DNA of 64,000 nt from Oxalobacteraceae bacterium AB_14 (lineage in GTDB: Bacteria > Pseudomonadota > Gammaproteobacteria > Burkholderiales > Burkholderiaceae_D): NCBI GenBank assembly GCA_000381565.1, contig KB906724.1, positions 1,088,350 to 1,152,349 on the forward strand, in the 5' to 3' direction. Shown here in pieces: positions 47,609-55,831 of the stretch. Within the stretch, counting starts at the first letter, position 1, and each line of letters starts with the position of its first letter. A model generated the notes under the pieces. That model had not been told where the DNA came from. It ran no database searches and saw only the letters and a list, made by a program, of their open reading frames with translations. The translations under genes and the position numbers were made by a program.

Positions 47609-48466
47609 CTAGCCTTTGAGGAATGTCCAGCGCCTTGCGACGTGCGCCGGCGTATAAGTCGTGCATGCAGTTCTTGCCGGCTTGAGTCGCGCCTCGCGCT
47701 CCAACGGGGCCAGCAGCTGCGGCAGTTCCCTGAGCAGCGCTTCGCGCGCCAGCACACCGGCCGAGACCTCTTTCGGCTGGGTGCCATCCCTTTGCATCAG
47801 GTGCGCGAAGCTGAAGCTGCGCGCGCCCTTCGTTGCCCAGCCCACGTACCAGCCATAGCCGGAGGCGGCGCCGGTCTTGCCGTGGACGCGCCATCCGGCC
47901 AGCGGCTGCTCGGCTGCGGTCAGGCGCGCCGTCATGTCGTAGGCGCGGGCGCTGACGCCCAGCTGGCGCCGGACGACCTTGTTCAGGAAATCCAGCTGCT
48001 GCAGCGGCGAGATCTTCAGCGACGAGCCGATCCACGACAAGGTCAGGCCGTCATGTTCGGCATCGCCGCCGACGTCGGCGTTCCCGTACTGGAACTGGCT
48101 GGCGTAGTGGGCGAAGCGCTGCATGCCCAGCGACTGCGTCACCTGTTGCGAATACCAGACCACCGAGTCCTTCATCCATTTGGCGGGATCGGTGTCCTGG
48201 CGCCAGTCGTCGCGCCAATCGACGTAGCCTTCGCGGAACGGCAGTTTCGGCGTGTGCAGGTCTGTCAGGATGCCGGCGTCGTAGCCCATCAGGCTGATGG
48301 CGATCTTGAAGGTGGAGGCCGGCGTCACCTGGCGCTGGCAGTCGCCCCGCTGGAATGCGGTCGGGCCGTTGCTGTCGGCCAGCGCCGTGCATACTTCGGC
48401 GGCGTGGGTGGCGACCATCGGGACGAGACTGTACAGCGCCCCCAATACGATGTGGCGAAAATTCAT
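47609..48466 (-). CDS. Class D (OXA-type) beta-lactamase
   Basis: The 285-residue protein has a signal peptide (to about residue 22, ending ATHAA). It has the class D motifs: S51-T-F-K54 with the catalytic Ser and carboxylatable Lys, S-V-V before WYSQQV, YGN in FQYGNADVGG, and KTG in VHGKTGAASGYGWYVGW. It should hydrolyse beta-lactams in the periplasm. It follows the sensor gene by 33 bp on the same strand. The last 25 residues (after LAPLERE) have no counterpart in the paired sensor domain and may be a run-on after loss of the original stop. Substrate range cannot be read from sequence. Confidence 0.92.
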   Translation of the reverse strand: MNFRHIVLGALYSLVPMVATHAAEVCTALADSNGPTAFQRGDCQRQVTPASTFKIAISLMGYDAGILTDLHTPKLPFREGYVDWRDDWRQDTDPAKWMKDSVVWYSQQVTQSLGMQRFAHYASQFQYGNADVGGDAEHDGLTLSWIGSSLKISPLQQLDFLNKVVRRQLGVSARAYDMTARLTAAEQPLAGWRVHGKTGAASGYGWYVGWATKGARSFSFAHLMQRDGTQPKEVSAGVLAREALLRELPQLLAPLEREARLKPARTACTTYTPAHVARRWTFLKG

Positions 48467-48499
48467 GCGACTCCTTAGTCGGTTGGTGTTGGCTGGTGT

Positions 48500-50317
48500 T
48501 TAAAGTGTGTCCAGTTGCGCCGGCAGCTCGCGCAGGAACGCGTCCCTGGTCCTGGGGCCGGCGGCGTCTGCCTGTGTGTCTTCCAGCACCAGGCGGGAAA
48601 ACACCACGGTGCGCCCACCCTTGCTGGCCCAGCCGACGAACCAGCCGTAGCTGTGCCGGCGGTCGTCGCCGCCGTCGGCCAGCACCGGCGAGGCGGTGCC
48701 GGTCTTGCCGTGGATTTGCCAGCCGTTCGGCAAGGCGCCGAGCGCGGTGAGGCGGGCGGTCATGTCGTAGGCGTGGGCCGACAGCGGCAGCTGCCGGTTG
48801 ACGATTTTCCGCAGGAAGGCGGTTTGCTCGGCCGGCGATATCTTCAGGCTGGAGGCGATCCAGGACATCGCCAGGCCGTTGTCCTTGCCGGGGTCGCCCG
48901 AGACATCCAGGTTGCCGTAGCCGAAGCCGCGCACATACTGCCGGAAGCGCTGCGCGCCGAGGCTGGCTGTCACCTGCTGGGCATACCACACGGTCGAGTT
49001 GCGTATCCAGCTGGCCGGGTCGGTGGTGGCGCGCCAGTCGGGGTTCCAGTCGGCATAGCCGGGCTTGAACGGCAGGCTGGGCGAGTGGGCGTCGCGCAGT
49101 ATGCCGCTGTCGTAACCCATCAGGCTGACGGCGATGTTGAAGGTCGATGCCGGCGTGACGCGCTCGTCGCAATGGCCGTCGCGCAGCAGCTGCGCGCCGC
49201 TGGCGGCATCGACCATGTCGGTGCAGCTGAAGGTGGCGGGCGCGGCCGCTTGCACCGGCGCGCGGTCGGCCAGGGCGGGCTGGAATGCCAGGCTGGCCGC
49301 GAACACGCCCGCCAGGCCGGCGACGGCGGCGCCGCGCGCCCACGGCCCGCGCGGGGCGGCGGCCGGTTCGCGGATCAGGCTGATGCGGGTCGCCAGCGTG
49401 CGGGCGCTGACGCCGCCGAAGGCCAGCGCCGTTGTTGCCGAATGCGTGGCCGCATGCGTGGCCGGATGCGGCTGCAGCCGCAGTTGCCCCACCAGCGCCG
49501 CCGCGTACGCCCTGCGCAGCGCCGGCGGACGGTGGCGCAGCACATCGCGGTCGCAACCGAGCTCCTGCGCCCATGCCAGCTTGTCGCGCAGCAGGCGCAT
49601 GAAGGGATTGAACCACAGCAGGGTTTGCAGCACGATGCCGGCGCTCATCCATTGCAGGTCGTGCCGGCGCAAATGCATGAGTTCGTGTTCGACGATCATC
49701 TGCTGCTGCAAGGGCTCGAAGCTGCGCAGATGGCGCGGCAGCATCAGGCGCGGGCGGAACCAGCCGAACAGCATCGGCGAGATCGGCGCGTCGACTTCAA
49801 TCACGGCCAGCGATGGCGGCGGCGGCGCCGCGTCCAGGCCTTGATGCCGGCCCGGCGGGACCAGGCGCTCGCCGGTGGCGGCCAGGCCGTTCAGTGTGCG
49901 CTGCGACTGCAGCACGCGGCCCGTGGTGTATGCCAGACCCAGCAAGTACAGCGACAGCCAGGCTTGCGCGCCGTGGCTCAGCCAGGCGCGGTGGTCCGCC
50001 GCCGCGCTGTGGCCACCGGCCATGGCGGCGTCCTGGGCCGGCGCGGTGGCGTGGTCCGGCGCGGCGGGGGCGGCCAACATGGTCTCGGGCAATTCGATCG
50101 CGGGAAGCAGGCGCAGCCGCTCGCTGTGCGGCAGCAGCAGCGCCAGGAAGGTAGCGATGATGGTCAGCTGGCCCAGCAGCCAGGTGGAGCGCTGCATGGC
50201 GACCTGGGGCAGATGGCGGCGGCAGGCCGCGGTCAACGCCCACACCGCCAGGCCGGCGGCCATACAGCCCAGGCTGGCAAGCAGGAAACGGCAAATGAAG
50301 AGGGTGGAAAAAGCCAT
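48500..50317 (-). CDS. BlaR1-like M56 peptidase fused to a class D sensor domain, with Asn in place of active-site Lys
   Basis: The 605-residue protein has an N-terminal membrane domain with several hydrophobic segments. A cytoplasmic-side zinc peptidase motif, HELMH, lies in VEHELMHLRRHDLQW (about residue 210). A further hydrophobic segment is near residue 345, and a C-terminal class D penicillin-binding domain follows. The active-site motif is S391-T-F-N394, where beta-lactamases and BlaR1 have Lys; the codon is AAC. S-T-V, YGN and KTG (IHGKTGTAS) are present. BlaR1 proteins bind beta-lactam outside and trigger cleavage of the BlaI repressor inside. ATG 50317 is preferred to the GTG at 50344, which lies inside a palindrome. 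No blaI is adjacent. Confidence 0.88.
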   Translation of the reverse strand: MAFSTLFICRFLLASLGCMAAGLAVWALTAACRRHLPQVAMQRSTWLLGQLTIIATFLALLLPHSERLRLLPAIELPETMLAAPAAPDHATAPAQDAAMAGGHSAAADHRAWLSHGAQAWLSLYLLGLAYTTGRVLQSQRTLNGLAATGERLVPPGRHQGLDAAPPPPSLAVIEVDAPISPMLFGWFRPRLMLPRHLRSFEPLQQQMIVEHELMHLRRHDLQWMSAGIVLQTLLWFNPFMRLLRDKLAWAQELGCDRDVLRHRPPALRRAYAAALVGQLRLQPHPATHAATHSATTALAFGGVSARTLATRISLIREPAAAPRGPWARGAAVAGLAGVFAASLAFQPALADRAPVQAAAPATFSCTDMVDAASGAQLLRDGHCDERVTPASTFNIAVSLMGYDSGILRDAHSPSLPFKPGYADWNPDWRATTDPASWIRNSTVWYAQQVTASLGAQRFRQYVRGFGYGNLDVSGDPGKDNGLAMSWIASSLKISPAEQTAFLRKIVNRQLPLSAHAYDMTARLTALGALPNGWQIHGKTGTASPVLADGGDDRRHSYGWFVGWASKGGRTVVFSRLVLEDTQADAAGPRTRDAFLRELPAQLDTL

Positions 50318-50326
50318 GCGACGCCC

Positions 50327-50369
50327 TTGTGCGACAGATGTCACATATTATGTGACACGTGTCGCACAA
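50327..50369. promoter_or_regulatory. 43-bp palindrome upstream of the beta-lactam sensor gene, likely operator
   Basis: The two arms, TTGTGCGACA - 2 nt - TGTCACATA and TATGTGACA - 2 nt - TGTCGCACAA, are exact complements around a central T at 50348. Only the two 2-nt spacers are unpaired. It ends 10 bp before the chosen ATG, where a repressor would block initiation. BlaI/MecI-type repressors bind dyads of similar size, but their core here would be atypical. The nested double dyad suggests two dimers bind side by side. Confidence 0.75.
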
Positions 50370-50397
50370 CGTCAAGCGCCTTGCAGGTCCGGGTGGG

Positions 50398-51252
50398 TCA
50401 GCCGATGAAGGAATCGAACTGCAGGTCGAACTCCTGCAGCGCCTTCTGCGCGTTCTGCATCTTCTTGCGGAACTCGGGGCCGCGCTGCAGCGCCAGGCCG
50501 ACCGCCAGCACGTCGATCACCACCAGGTAGGCCAGGCGCGCCGAGATCGGCGTGTAGGGATCGATGTTGAAGATCAGGTCGATCGGGATCAGCACCGTCG
50601 CCAGGTCGGCCAGCGGCGTGCCGGACGGCGCCAGCACGATGACGTCGGCGCCGCCGCGGCGCGCCAGCTTGATCGAGCGCACCAGCGACGGGCTGTTGCC
50701 GCGCTGCGAAATGGCCACCACCGCGTCGCCCTCGCGCAGCAGGGCGGCGGCGATACTGTGGATGTGCGGGTCGGCATAGGCCACCGTCGGCACGCCGGAG
50801 CGGAAGAACTTGTGCTGCGCGTCCGCCGCCACGATGCCGGAGGTGCCCTGGCCGTAGAACTCGATCTTGTTGGCCTTGGACAGGATGTCCAGCGCGCGCT
50901 GGATCGCTTCCGGGTCGAGGTTGTTGCGCAGGTCCAGCAGGGTGTTGATCGAGCGGCTGCAGATCTTGTTGACCAGGTCGGCCGCGAGGTCGTCCTGGGT
51001 CGGTTGTTCGTTCAGGCCGGGCAGGGCCAGCGCCAGGCCCTGGGCCAGCTTGAGCTTGAACTCGTGCCAGCCGTCGTAGCCCAAGGTGCGGCAAAAGCGC
51101 ACCACGGTCGGCTCGGACACCTGCGCGCTCTTGGCGAGCGCCGTGATGTTCTGGCTGACTGTCTGGCCCGGATGGTCAAGCACGGCCAGCGCGACCTTGC
51201 GCTCCGATTTGGAGAGCGAGTCGAGCTGGGTGCGGATGGAATCTAAGAGCAT
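50398..51252 (-). CDS. hexR: HexR-like RpiR-family regulator
   Basis: The 284-residue regulator has an N-terminal helix-turn-helix of RpiR type (SKSERKVALAVLDHPG, SEPTVVRFCRTLGYDGWHEFK) and a C-terminal SIS sugar-phosphate-binding domain (IEFYGQGTSGIVA, VVAISQRGNSPSLVRSIKLAR). HexR represses zwf, edd, eda and related genes and is released by 2-keto-3-deoxy-6-phosphogluconate. It lies 100 bp downstream of zwf on the same strand. Four HexR-type boxes lie at the zwf, pgi and edd promoters in this window. Confidence 0.93.
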   Translation of the reverse strand: MLLDSIRTQLDSLSKSERKVALAVLDHPGQTVSQNITALAKSAQVSEPTVVRFCRTLGYDGWHEFKLKLAQGLALALPGLNEQPTQDDLAADLVNKICSRSINTLLDLRNNLDPEAIQRALDILSKANKIEFYGQGTSGIVAADAQHKFFRSGVPTVAYADPHIHSIAAALLREGDAVVAISQRGNSPSLVRSIKLARRGGADVIVLAPSGTPLADLATVLIPIDLIFNIDPYTPISARLAYLVVIDVLAVGLALQRGPEFRKKMQNAQKALQEFDLQFDSFIG

Positions 51253-51284
51253 TTAATCCTCAGGAAATGGCGAAGCAGGGGGTT

Positions 51285-51335
51285 CGCGGAGCATGCTCCG
51301 CGCCTGCTGAGCGGCCTGGCCATGCATGGCCAGGC
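51285..51335. repeat. Two adjacent perfect palindromes between hexR and zwf
   Basis: CGCGGAGCATGCTCCGCG (51285-51302, 18 bp) and GCCTGGCCATG / CATGGCCAGGC (51314-51335, 22 bp) are perfect palindromes 11 bp apart. In the zwf-hexR transcript they would form two strong hairpins with very small loops. No T-run follows, so they are not classical terminators. Confidence 0.9.
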
Positions 51336-51352
51336 TCCTTGCGCTTGTCATA

Positions 51353-52825
51353 TCAGTCCTCGGGAAGCGCTTCTTCACGCCACTGCAGGCCATCGCGGCC
51401 GATCAGGGCCGACGCGGCGGCCGGACCCCAGGTGCCGGAGGTGTAGGGAATCGGGAAGCTGTCGTCCGCTTCCCAGTTGTTCAGGATAGGCTCGACCCAT
51501 TCCCACGCCGCTTCCAGCTCGTCGCCGCGCATGAACAGGGTCAGCTGGCCGCGCAGCACGTCGAGCAGCAGGCGCTCGTAGGCGTCCATGCGCGGCGATT
51601 TGAACGATTCGCGGAAGTCCAGTTCCAGCTCGGCTTGCTTCAAGCGCATGCCGTCGCCCGGCGTCTTCGCCATCAGGTTCATGCGCAGGCCTTCGTCCGG
51701 CTGCAGGCGGATCACCAGCGAGTTGGGCTGGAAGCTGTTGGTCGGCTGCGCGAAGATCGAATGCGGGATCGGCTTGAAGCGCACCACGATCTCGGCCAGG
51801 CCGTCGGCCATGCGCTTGCCGGTGCGCAGGTAGAACGGCACGCCGGCCCAGCGCCAGGTATCGATTTCCGCCTTCATCGCGACGAAGGTCTCGGTGCGCG
51901 AATGTTCCGGCGCGTCCGGTTCGTCGCGGTAGCTCGGCACGGCCTTGCCGTCGACGTGGCCGGCGCGGTACTGGCCGCGCACGATGTTCTGCGCCAAGGT
52001 GGTCGGGGTGAATTTTTTCAGCGAGCGCAGCACCTGCAGCTTGGCGTCGCGCACGGCGTCCGGCGCGATCGAGGTCGGCGGTTCCATGGCGACGATGCAC
52101 AGCAGTTGCAGCAGGTGGTTTTGCAGCATGTCGCGCAGCGCGCCCGAGGTGTCGTAGTAGCCCATGCGGTTGCCCACGCCCAGCTTCTCGGCGATGGTGA
52201 TCTGCACGTCGGAGATCCACTCGCGGCGCCACAGCGGCTCGAACAGGATGTTACCGAAGCGCAGCGCCAGCAGGTTCTGCACGGTCTCCTTGCCCAGGTA
52301 GTGGTCGATCCGGTAGATCTGCGATTCCTCGAACACCTTGCCCACTTCGGCGTTGATCTGCTTGGCCGAGGCCAGGTCGCGGCCCAGCGGCTTTTCCAGC
52401 ACCACGCGCGAGTTCTGCGTCACCAGGCCGTTGGCCTTCAGGTTCTCGCAGATCTGCGAGAAGATCGCCGGCGGCGTCGCCAGGTAGTAGACCTTGGTGA
52501 TGGCGTCGTCCTTGCGCAGCGCCTCGACCAGCGACTTGTAGCTGTCGGAGTCGGTGGCGTTGAGCGATACATACACGATGCGGGCGGTGAACTTGGCCCA
52601 GGCGGCCGGGGTCACGGCCGGCGACTTGATGTGCGGCTTGGATGTGGTCTCTACCGTGTGCAGGAAGTCCTGCTGGCTGGCGTCGGCGCGGCCGACGCAG
52701 ATGATGCGGGCGGTAGAGGGCAAGTCATTGGCGACGTCGCGCGCGTACATCGCGGGCAGCAATTTGCGCATCGCCAGATCGCCGCTGCCGCCAAACAGAA
52801 CCAGGTCAAAATCGGTAAGAGCCAT
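51353..52825 (-). CDS. zwf: Glucose-6-phosphate 1-dehydrogenase
   Basis: This 490-residue enzyme oxidises glucose 6-phosphate to 6-phosphogluconolactone with NAD(P)+. It has the nucleotide-binding LVLFGGSGDLAMRKLLPA at its N-terminus and the substrate motif RIDHYLGKETVQNLLALRF. ATG 52825 is chosen because the protein starts MALTDFDLVLFGG. The reading frame extends 29 codons further to a TTG that crosses HexR boxes, which is unlikely. It is the first committed step feeding the edd-eda pathway on the opposite side of pgi. Confidence 0.97.
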   Translation of the reverse strand: MALTDFDLVLFGGSGDLAMRKLLPAMYARDVANDLPSTARIICVGRADASQQDFLHTVETTSKPHIKSPAVTPAAWAKFTARIVYVSLNATDSDSYKSLVEALRKDDAITKVYYLATPPAIFSQICENLKANGLVTQNSRVVLEKPLGRDLASAKQINAEVGKVFEESQIYRIDHYLGKETVQNLLALRFGNILFEPLWRREWISDVQITIAEKLGVGNRMGYYDTSGALRDMLQNHLLQLLCIVAMEPPTSIAPDAVRDAKLQVLRSLKKFTPTTLAQNIVRGQYRAGHVDGKAVPSYRDEPDAPEHSRTETFVAMKAEIDTWRWAGVPFYLRTGKRMADGLAEIVVRFKPIPHSIFAQPTNSFQPNSLVIRLQPDEGLRMNLMAKTPGDGMRLKQAELELDFRESFKSPRMDAYERLLLDVLRGQLTLFMRGDELEAAWEWVEPILNNWEADDSFPIPYTSGTWGPAAASALIGRDGLQWREEALPED

Positions 52826-52879
52826 AATTATTCGCAGTATGTAGAGTGCTGAAAGAGAAGAGGGATTACTAGTCGCGGC

Positions 52880-52894
52880 TGTAAATTTACTACA
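52880..52894. promoter_or_regulatory. HexR-type box 1 upstream of zwf
   Basis: TGTAAATTTACTACA matches the known HexR operator (TGTAGTAAAATTACA on the other strand) closely. It begins 55 bp upstream of the zwf ATG. It lies within the only non-coding region between zwf and the upstream SMP-30 gene. Confidence 0.8.
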
Positions 52895-52911
52895 CGATTT
52901 GTCGTTTTGCA

Positions 52912-52926
52912 AGAAAATTTACTACA
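52912..52926. promoter_or_regulatory. HexR-type box 2 upstream of zwf
   Basis: AGAAAATTTACTACA shares 12 bp (AAATTTACTACA) in direct orientation with box 1. The box starts are 32 bp apart, about three helical turns, so two regulators could bind on one face of the DNA. Confidence 0.6.
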
Positions 52927-52947
52927 TATGCTGCGGTAGCAGCATAT
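52926..52947. other. Stem-loop next to tandem repeats
   Basis: ATATGCTGC and GCAGCATAT form a perfect 9-bp stem with a GGTA loop, just downstream of the SMP-30 gene end and adjoining 13-bp tandem repeats. On the minus strand it is followed by a T-rich stretch (GTAGTAAATTTTC), so it may be a weak terminator of SMP-30 transcription. Confidence 0.55.
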
Positions 52948-52996
52948 AGTTTATTCGCGCAGTTTATTCGCGCAGTTTATTCGCGCAGTTTATTCG
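52948..52996. repeat. 13-bp tandem repeats overlapping the SMP-30 stop codon
   Basis: AGTTTATTCGCGC occurs three times followed by a partial fourth copy ending in the SMP-30 coding end. Each unit carries TTTAT, so on the minus strand each gives a TAA. Because 13 is not a multiple of three, successive stops fall in different frames. Confidence 0.92.
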
Positions 52997-53886
52997 ATAT
53001 ATGCCGGCTCCGTGCGGCCGGCCACATCGACGCGGATGGACAGCAGCTTGCCGCTGAGCGGGAACTGCGCCAGTTCCGGCGCCGGGCGGGCGCCCGCGCT
53101 GGTGACGTACAGCGTGCGCAGGTCGGCGCCGCCGAAGGCCATCATGGTCGGGCAGCGCACCGGCAGCTTGATTTCGCCGATCAATTCGCCGGTGGGCGAC
53201 AGCTTGGCCAGGCGCGCGCCTTCGAACATCGCGACCCAGTAATTGCCTTCGCTGTCGACCGCGGCGCCGTCGGGGCGGCCGCCGTAGTTGTGCTCCTTGT
53301 CCATCGAGAACTGGTGCAGCAGGCGCTGGTTGGACACCTTGCCGCTGGCAAGATCGAAATCCAGTTTGGTGACCCGGTGGGCGCTGGTGTCGGCGTGGTA
53401 CATGGCGCGGTGGTCCGGGCTGAAGCCCAGGCCGTTCGAGTTGGTCATGCCGCCCGACCAGGCCTTGCGGATCGCGCCGCGTTCCAGCACGAACATCTCG
53501 GCGGCCGGCTTGTCGCGCGGTTCGTAGATGGTGCCGACCCAGAAGCGTCCGGCGCCGTCGACGTGGCCGTCGTTGAAGCGGGTGATGGCGGTGTCGTAGG
53601 GGGCGGCGGCGATCTCGGTCAGGCGGACTTCGTCGCTGCCGGTGTCGAGGTGCGCGAAGCCGCTGCGCATGGCGACCACCAGGCCGCCCTGGTCGCTGAC
53701 GGCCAGGGTGGCCGGTTCGCTGGAGAGCTTCCACGAGCGGTGCGCGCCAGTGGCGGGGTCGAGGCGGTGCACGGTGAAGGCGGGGATGTCGACCCAGTAC
53801 AGCGCCTGCTCCTGCGCGTGCCACAGCGGGCACTCGCCGGTTTGCATGACGGCGTCGTAGGCGACTTCGATGTGTGGTGTGCTCAT
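52990..53886 (-). CDS. SMP-30/gluconolactonase family lactonase
   Basis: This 298-residue beta-propeller protein has E18 in QTGECPLWH (a typical metal ligand), Asn in TRFNDGHVDGAGRFWVGT, SNGLGFSPD with Asn and Asp, and PDGAAVDSEGNYW. SMP-30 proteins hydrolyse sugar lactones with a bound divalent metal. Its position between zwf and pgi suggests it serves as gluconolactonase, or as 6-phosphogluconolactonase, since no pgl gene is in the window. That role is inference. Its 3' end overlaps 13-bp tandem repeats. Confidence 0.9.
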   Translation of the reverse strand: MSTPHIEVAYDAVMQTGECPLWHAQEQALYWVDIPAFTVHRLDPATGAHRSWKLSSEPATLAVSDQGGLVVAMRSGFAHLDTGSDEVRLTEIAAAPYDTAITRFNDGHVDGAGRFWVGTIYEPRDKPAAEMFVLERGAIRKAWSGGMTNSNGLGFSPDHRAMYHADTSAHRVTKLDFDLASGKVSNQRLLHQFSMDKEHNYGGRPDGAAVDSEGNYWVAMFEGARLAKLSPTGELIGEIKLPVRCPTMMAFGGADLRTLYVTSAGARPAPELAQFPLSGKLLSIRVDVAGRTEPAYIE

Positions 53887-53908
53887 ATTCCAGCTCTATC
53901 AGTAGAGC

Positions 53909-53989
53909 CGTCATTCTCGCGTAAGCGGGAATCCATGCTGAGCATTCGGGCCAGCGGTCTATGGATTCCCGCCTGCGCGGGAATGACGG
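53909..53989. repeat. REP-like palindromic repeat, copy 2
   Basis: Two opposed hairpins (CATTCTCGCGTAAGCGGGAAT and ATTCCCGC..GCGGGAAT) are separated by about 35 bp, flanked by CGTCATTC and GAATGACGG. The module GCGGGAATCCATGCTG is the reverse complement of that in 33862-33941. It lies between the SMP-30 gene start and the pgi stop codon. Confidence 0.82.
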
Positions 53990-53997
53990 CGGTGCGG

Positions 53998-55647
53998 TTA
54001 CAGGTGTTGTGCGGCTTTGGCCATGACGATCAGGCCATTGGTGGAACTGTCGTGGCGTTCCGGCTTGACCTCGCCGGCCAGCTCGGCGTGGATGTTCCTG
54101 GCCAGGACCTTGCCCAGCTCCACGCCCCACTGGTCGAAGCTGTTGACGTCCCAGATCACGCCCTGCACAAAGGTCTTGTGCTCGTACAGCGCGATCAGCG
54201 CGCCCAGGGTGGATGGCGTCAGCTGGTCCATCAGGATGGTGTTCGACGGACGGTTGCCGGGGAAGGTCTTGTGCGGCACCAGCTCGTCGATTTCGGCCTC
54301 GCTCAGTTTTTGCGCGGTCAGGTCGGCGCGCACTTCGCCTGCGGTCTTGCCGGTCATGAAGGCTTCCGATTGCGCGAAGCAGTTGGCCAGCAGCGAATCG
54401 TGGTGTCCCGGCAGGTCATGCGTGGCGCGCAGCGCGGCGATGAAGTCGATCGGTGTGATGTCGGTGCCCTGGTGCAGCAGCTGGAAGTAGGCGTGTTGCG
54501 CATTGGTGCCGCACTCGCCCCACACCACCGGGCAGGTCGGCGTGTCGACTGCGGCGCCGCCGCGCGTGACGCGCTTGCCGTTGCTCTCCATGTCCAACTG
54601 TTGCAGGTAGGCGGGAAAGCGGCTCAGGTCCTGGTGGTACGGCGCGATCGACAGCGAGGCGGCATTCAGGAACTGGCGGTTCCAGAAGCCGACCATCGCC
54701 AGCAGCACCGGCATGTTCTGCTCCAGCGGCGCCTCGCGGAAATGTTCGTCCATGGCGTGCGCGCCGGCCAGGAAATCGCTGAAGTAGCCGAAGCCCACCG
54801 CCAGCGCCACCGCCAGGCCGATCGCCGACCATACCGAATAACGGCCGCCGACCCAGTCCCAGAACGGGAACATATTGGCCGGATCGATGCCGAAGGCTTG
54901 CACCGCCTCGGTGTTGGTGGAGACGGCGACGAAGTGGCGCGCCAGGTCTGCTTCCTTGGCCGATCGCAGGAACCAGCTGCGGGCGGTGCCGGCGTTGAGC
55001 ATGGTCTCGGCGGTGACGAAGGTCTTGGAGGCGATGATGAACAGCGTGGTCTCGGGGTTGACCTGCGCCAGCGCGGCGTCCATGTCATGGCCGTCGACGT
55101 TGGAGACGAAGTGCATCGTCAGGCGCGGATGGGCATACGAGCGCAGCGCCAGCACGGCCATCTTCGGGCCCAGGTCCGAGCCGCCGATGCCGATGTTGAC
55201 GACGTCGGTGATCGGCTTGCCGGTGTGGCCCAGCCAGGCGCCGCTGCGCACGCGGTCGGTGAAATCGCGCATGTGGTCCAGCACCGCGTGCACGTCGCGG
55301 GCGATGTCCTGGCCGTCGACGCTCAGCGCCTTGCCGCGCGGCATACGCAGCGCCGTGTGCAGCACCGCGCGATGTTCGGTAAGATTGATCTTTTCACCAC
55401 CGAGCATGGCGTCGCGCTGGCGCTCCACGCCGCGTTCGCGGGCCAGGTCCAGCAGCAGGCCGACGGTGTTGGCGTCCAGGCGGTTCTTCGAATAATCGAG
55501 GAACAGGCCGGCCGCGTCCACCGTCAGTTTAGGGAAGCGTTGCGGGTCGGCGGCGAACAGCTCGCGCAACTGCCAGTGTTTCGCGGCGGCGGCGTGGGAT
55601 TCGAGGGCTTGGAAGCTGGAAGTGGAGGTCAGTGCTGGCTGGCGCAT
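53998..55647 (-). CDS. pgi: Glucose-6-phosphate isomerase
   Basis: This 549-residue enzyme interconverts glucose 6-phosphate and fructose 6-phosphate. Diagnostic segments are [17 protein letters not shown] (about residue 150), [19 protein letters not shown] and the C-terminal [16 protein letters not shown]. In this setting it lets fructose 6-phosphate from the pentose phosphate or gluconeogenic side enter the Entner-Doudoroff route. It diverges from edd; the 209 bp between carry a HexR-like box at each gene. Confidence 0.97.
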   Translation of the reverse strand: MRQPALTSTSSFQALESHAAAAKHWQLRELFAADPQRFPKLTVDAAGLFLDYSKNRLDANTVGLLLDLARERGVERQRDAMLGGEKINLTEHRAVLHTALRMPRGKALSVDGQDIARDVHAVLDHMRDFTDRVRSGAWLGHTGKPITDVVNIGIGGSDLGPKMAVLALRSYAHPRLTMHFVSNVDGHDMDAALAQVNPETTLFIIASKTFVTAETMLNAGTARSWFLRSAKEADLARHFVAVSTNTEAVQAFGIDPANMFPFWDWVGGRYSVWSAIGLAVALAVGFGYFSDFLAGAHAMDEHFREAPLEQNMPVLLAMVGFWNRQFLNAASLSIAPYHQDLSRFPAYLQQLDMESNGKRVTRGGAAVDTPTCPVVWGECGTNAQHAYFQLLHQGTDITPIDFIAALRATHDLPGHHDSLLANCFAQSEAFMTGKTAGEVRADLTAQKLSEAEIDELVPHKTFPGNRPSNTILMDQLTPSTLGALIALYEHKTFVQGVIWDVNSFDQWGVELGKVLARNIHAELAGEVKPERHDSSTNGLIVMAKAAQHL

Positions 55648-55705
55648 AATTGAGTGGCGTCGTTAAGGCTGAGGGAGGGGATGCGTGAATGATACAGGAA
55701 AATCA

Positions 55706-55720
55706 GGTAAATTCACTACG
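55706..55720. promoter_or_regulatory. HexR-like box upstream of pgi
   Basis: GGTAAATTCACTACG matches the zwf box TGTAAATTTACTACA at 12 of 15 positions. It begins 59 bp upstream of the pgi ATG, on the side of the divergent region nearest pgi. Confidence 0.55.
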
Positions 55721-55816
55721 GTTCCGTTAAAACTATCGTTTCCGGGCTGCGTGCCGTTGCGAGCCAAGTGCTCCGGACGCCAATGACACAATAAAAATAG
55801 GTTGAGTTCGAAATTT

Positions 55817-55831
55817 TGTAGTAAAATTTCA
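55817..55831. promoter_or_regulatory. HexR box upstream of edd
   Basis: TGTAGTAAAATTTCA is a near match to the reported HexR operator TGTAGTAAAATTACA. It ends 25 bp before the edd ATG, where bound HexR would block transcription or initiation of edd-eda. Confidence 0.78.

Noticed and set aside
50318-50344. GTG start at 50344 for the beta-lactam sensor
   Set aside because: The GTG lies inside the palindrome. ATG 50317 has an AAGGGC site upstream and begins the hydrophobic N-terminus directly.
50327-50369. CRP-like site within the 43-bp palindrome
   Set aside because: The TCACA / TGTGA halves are in the inverted order relative to the CRP consensus (TGTGA then TCACA), so CRP binding is not supported.
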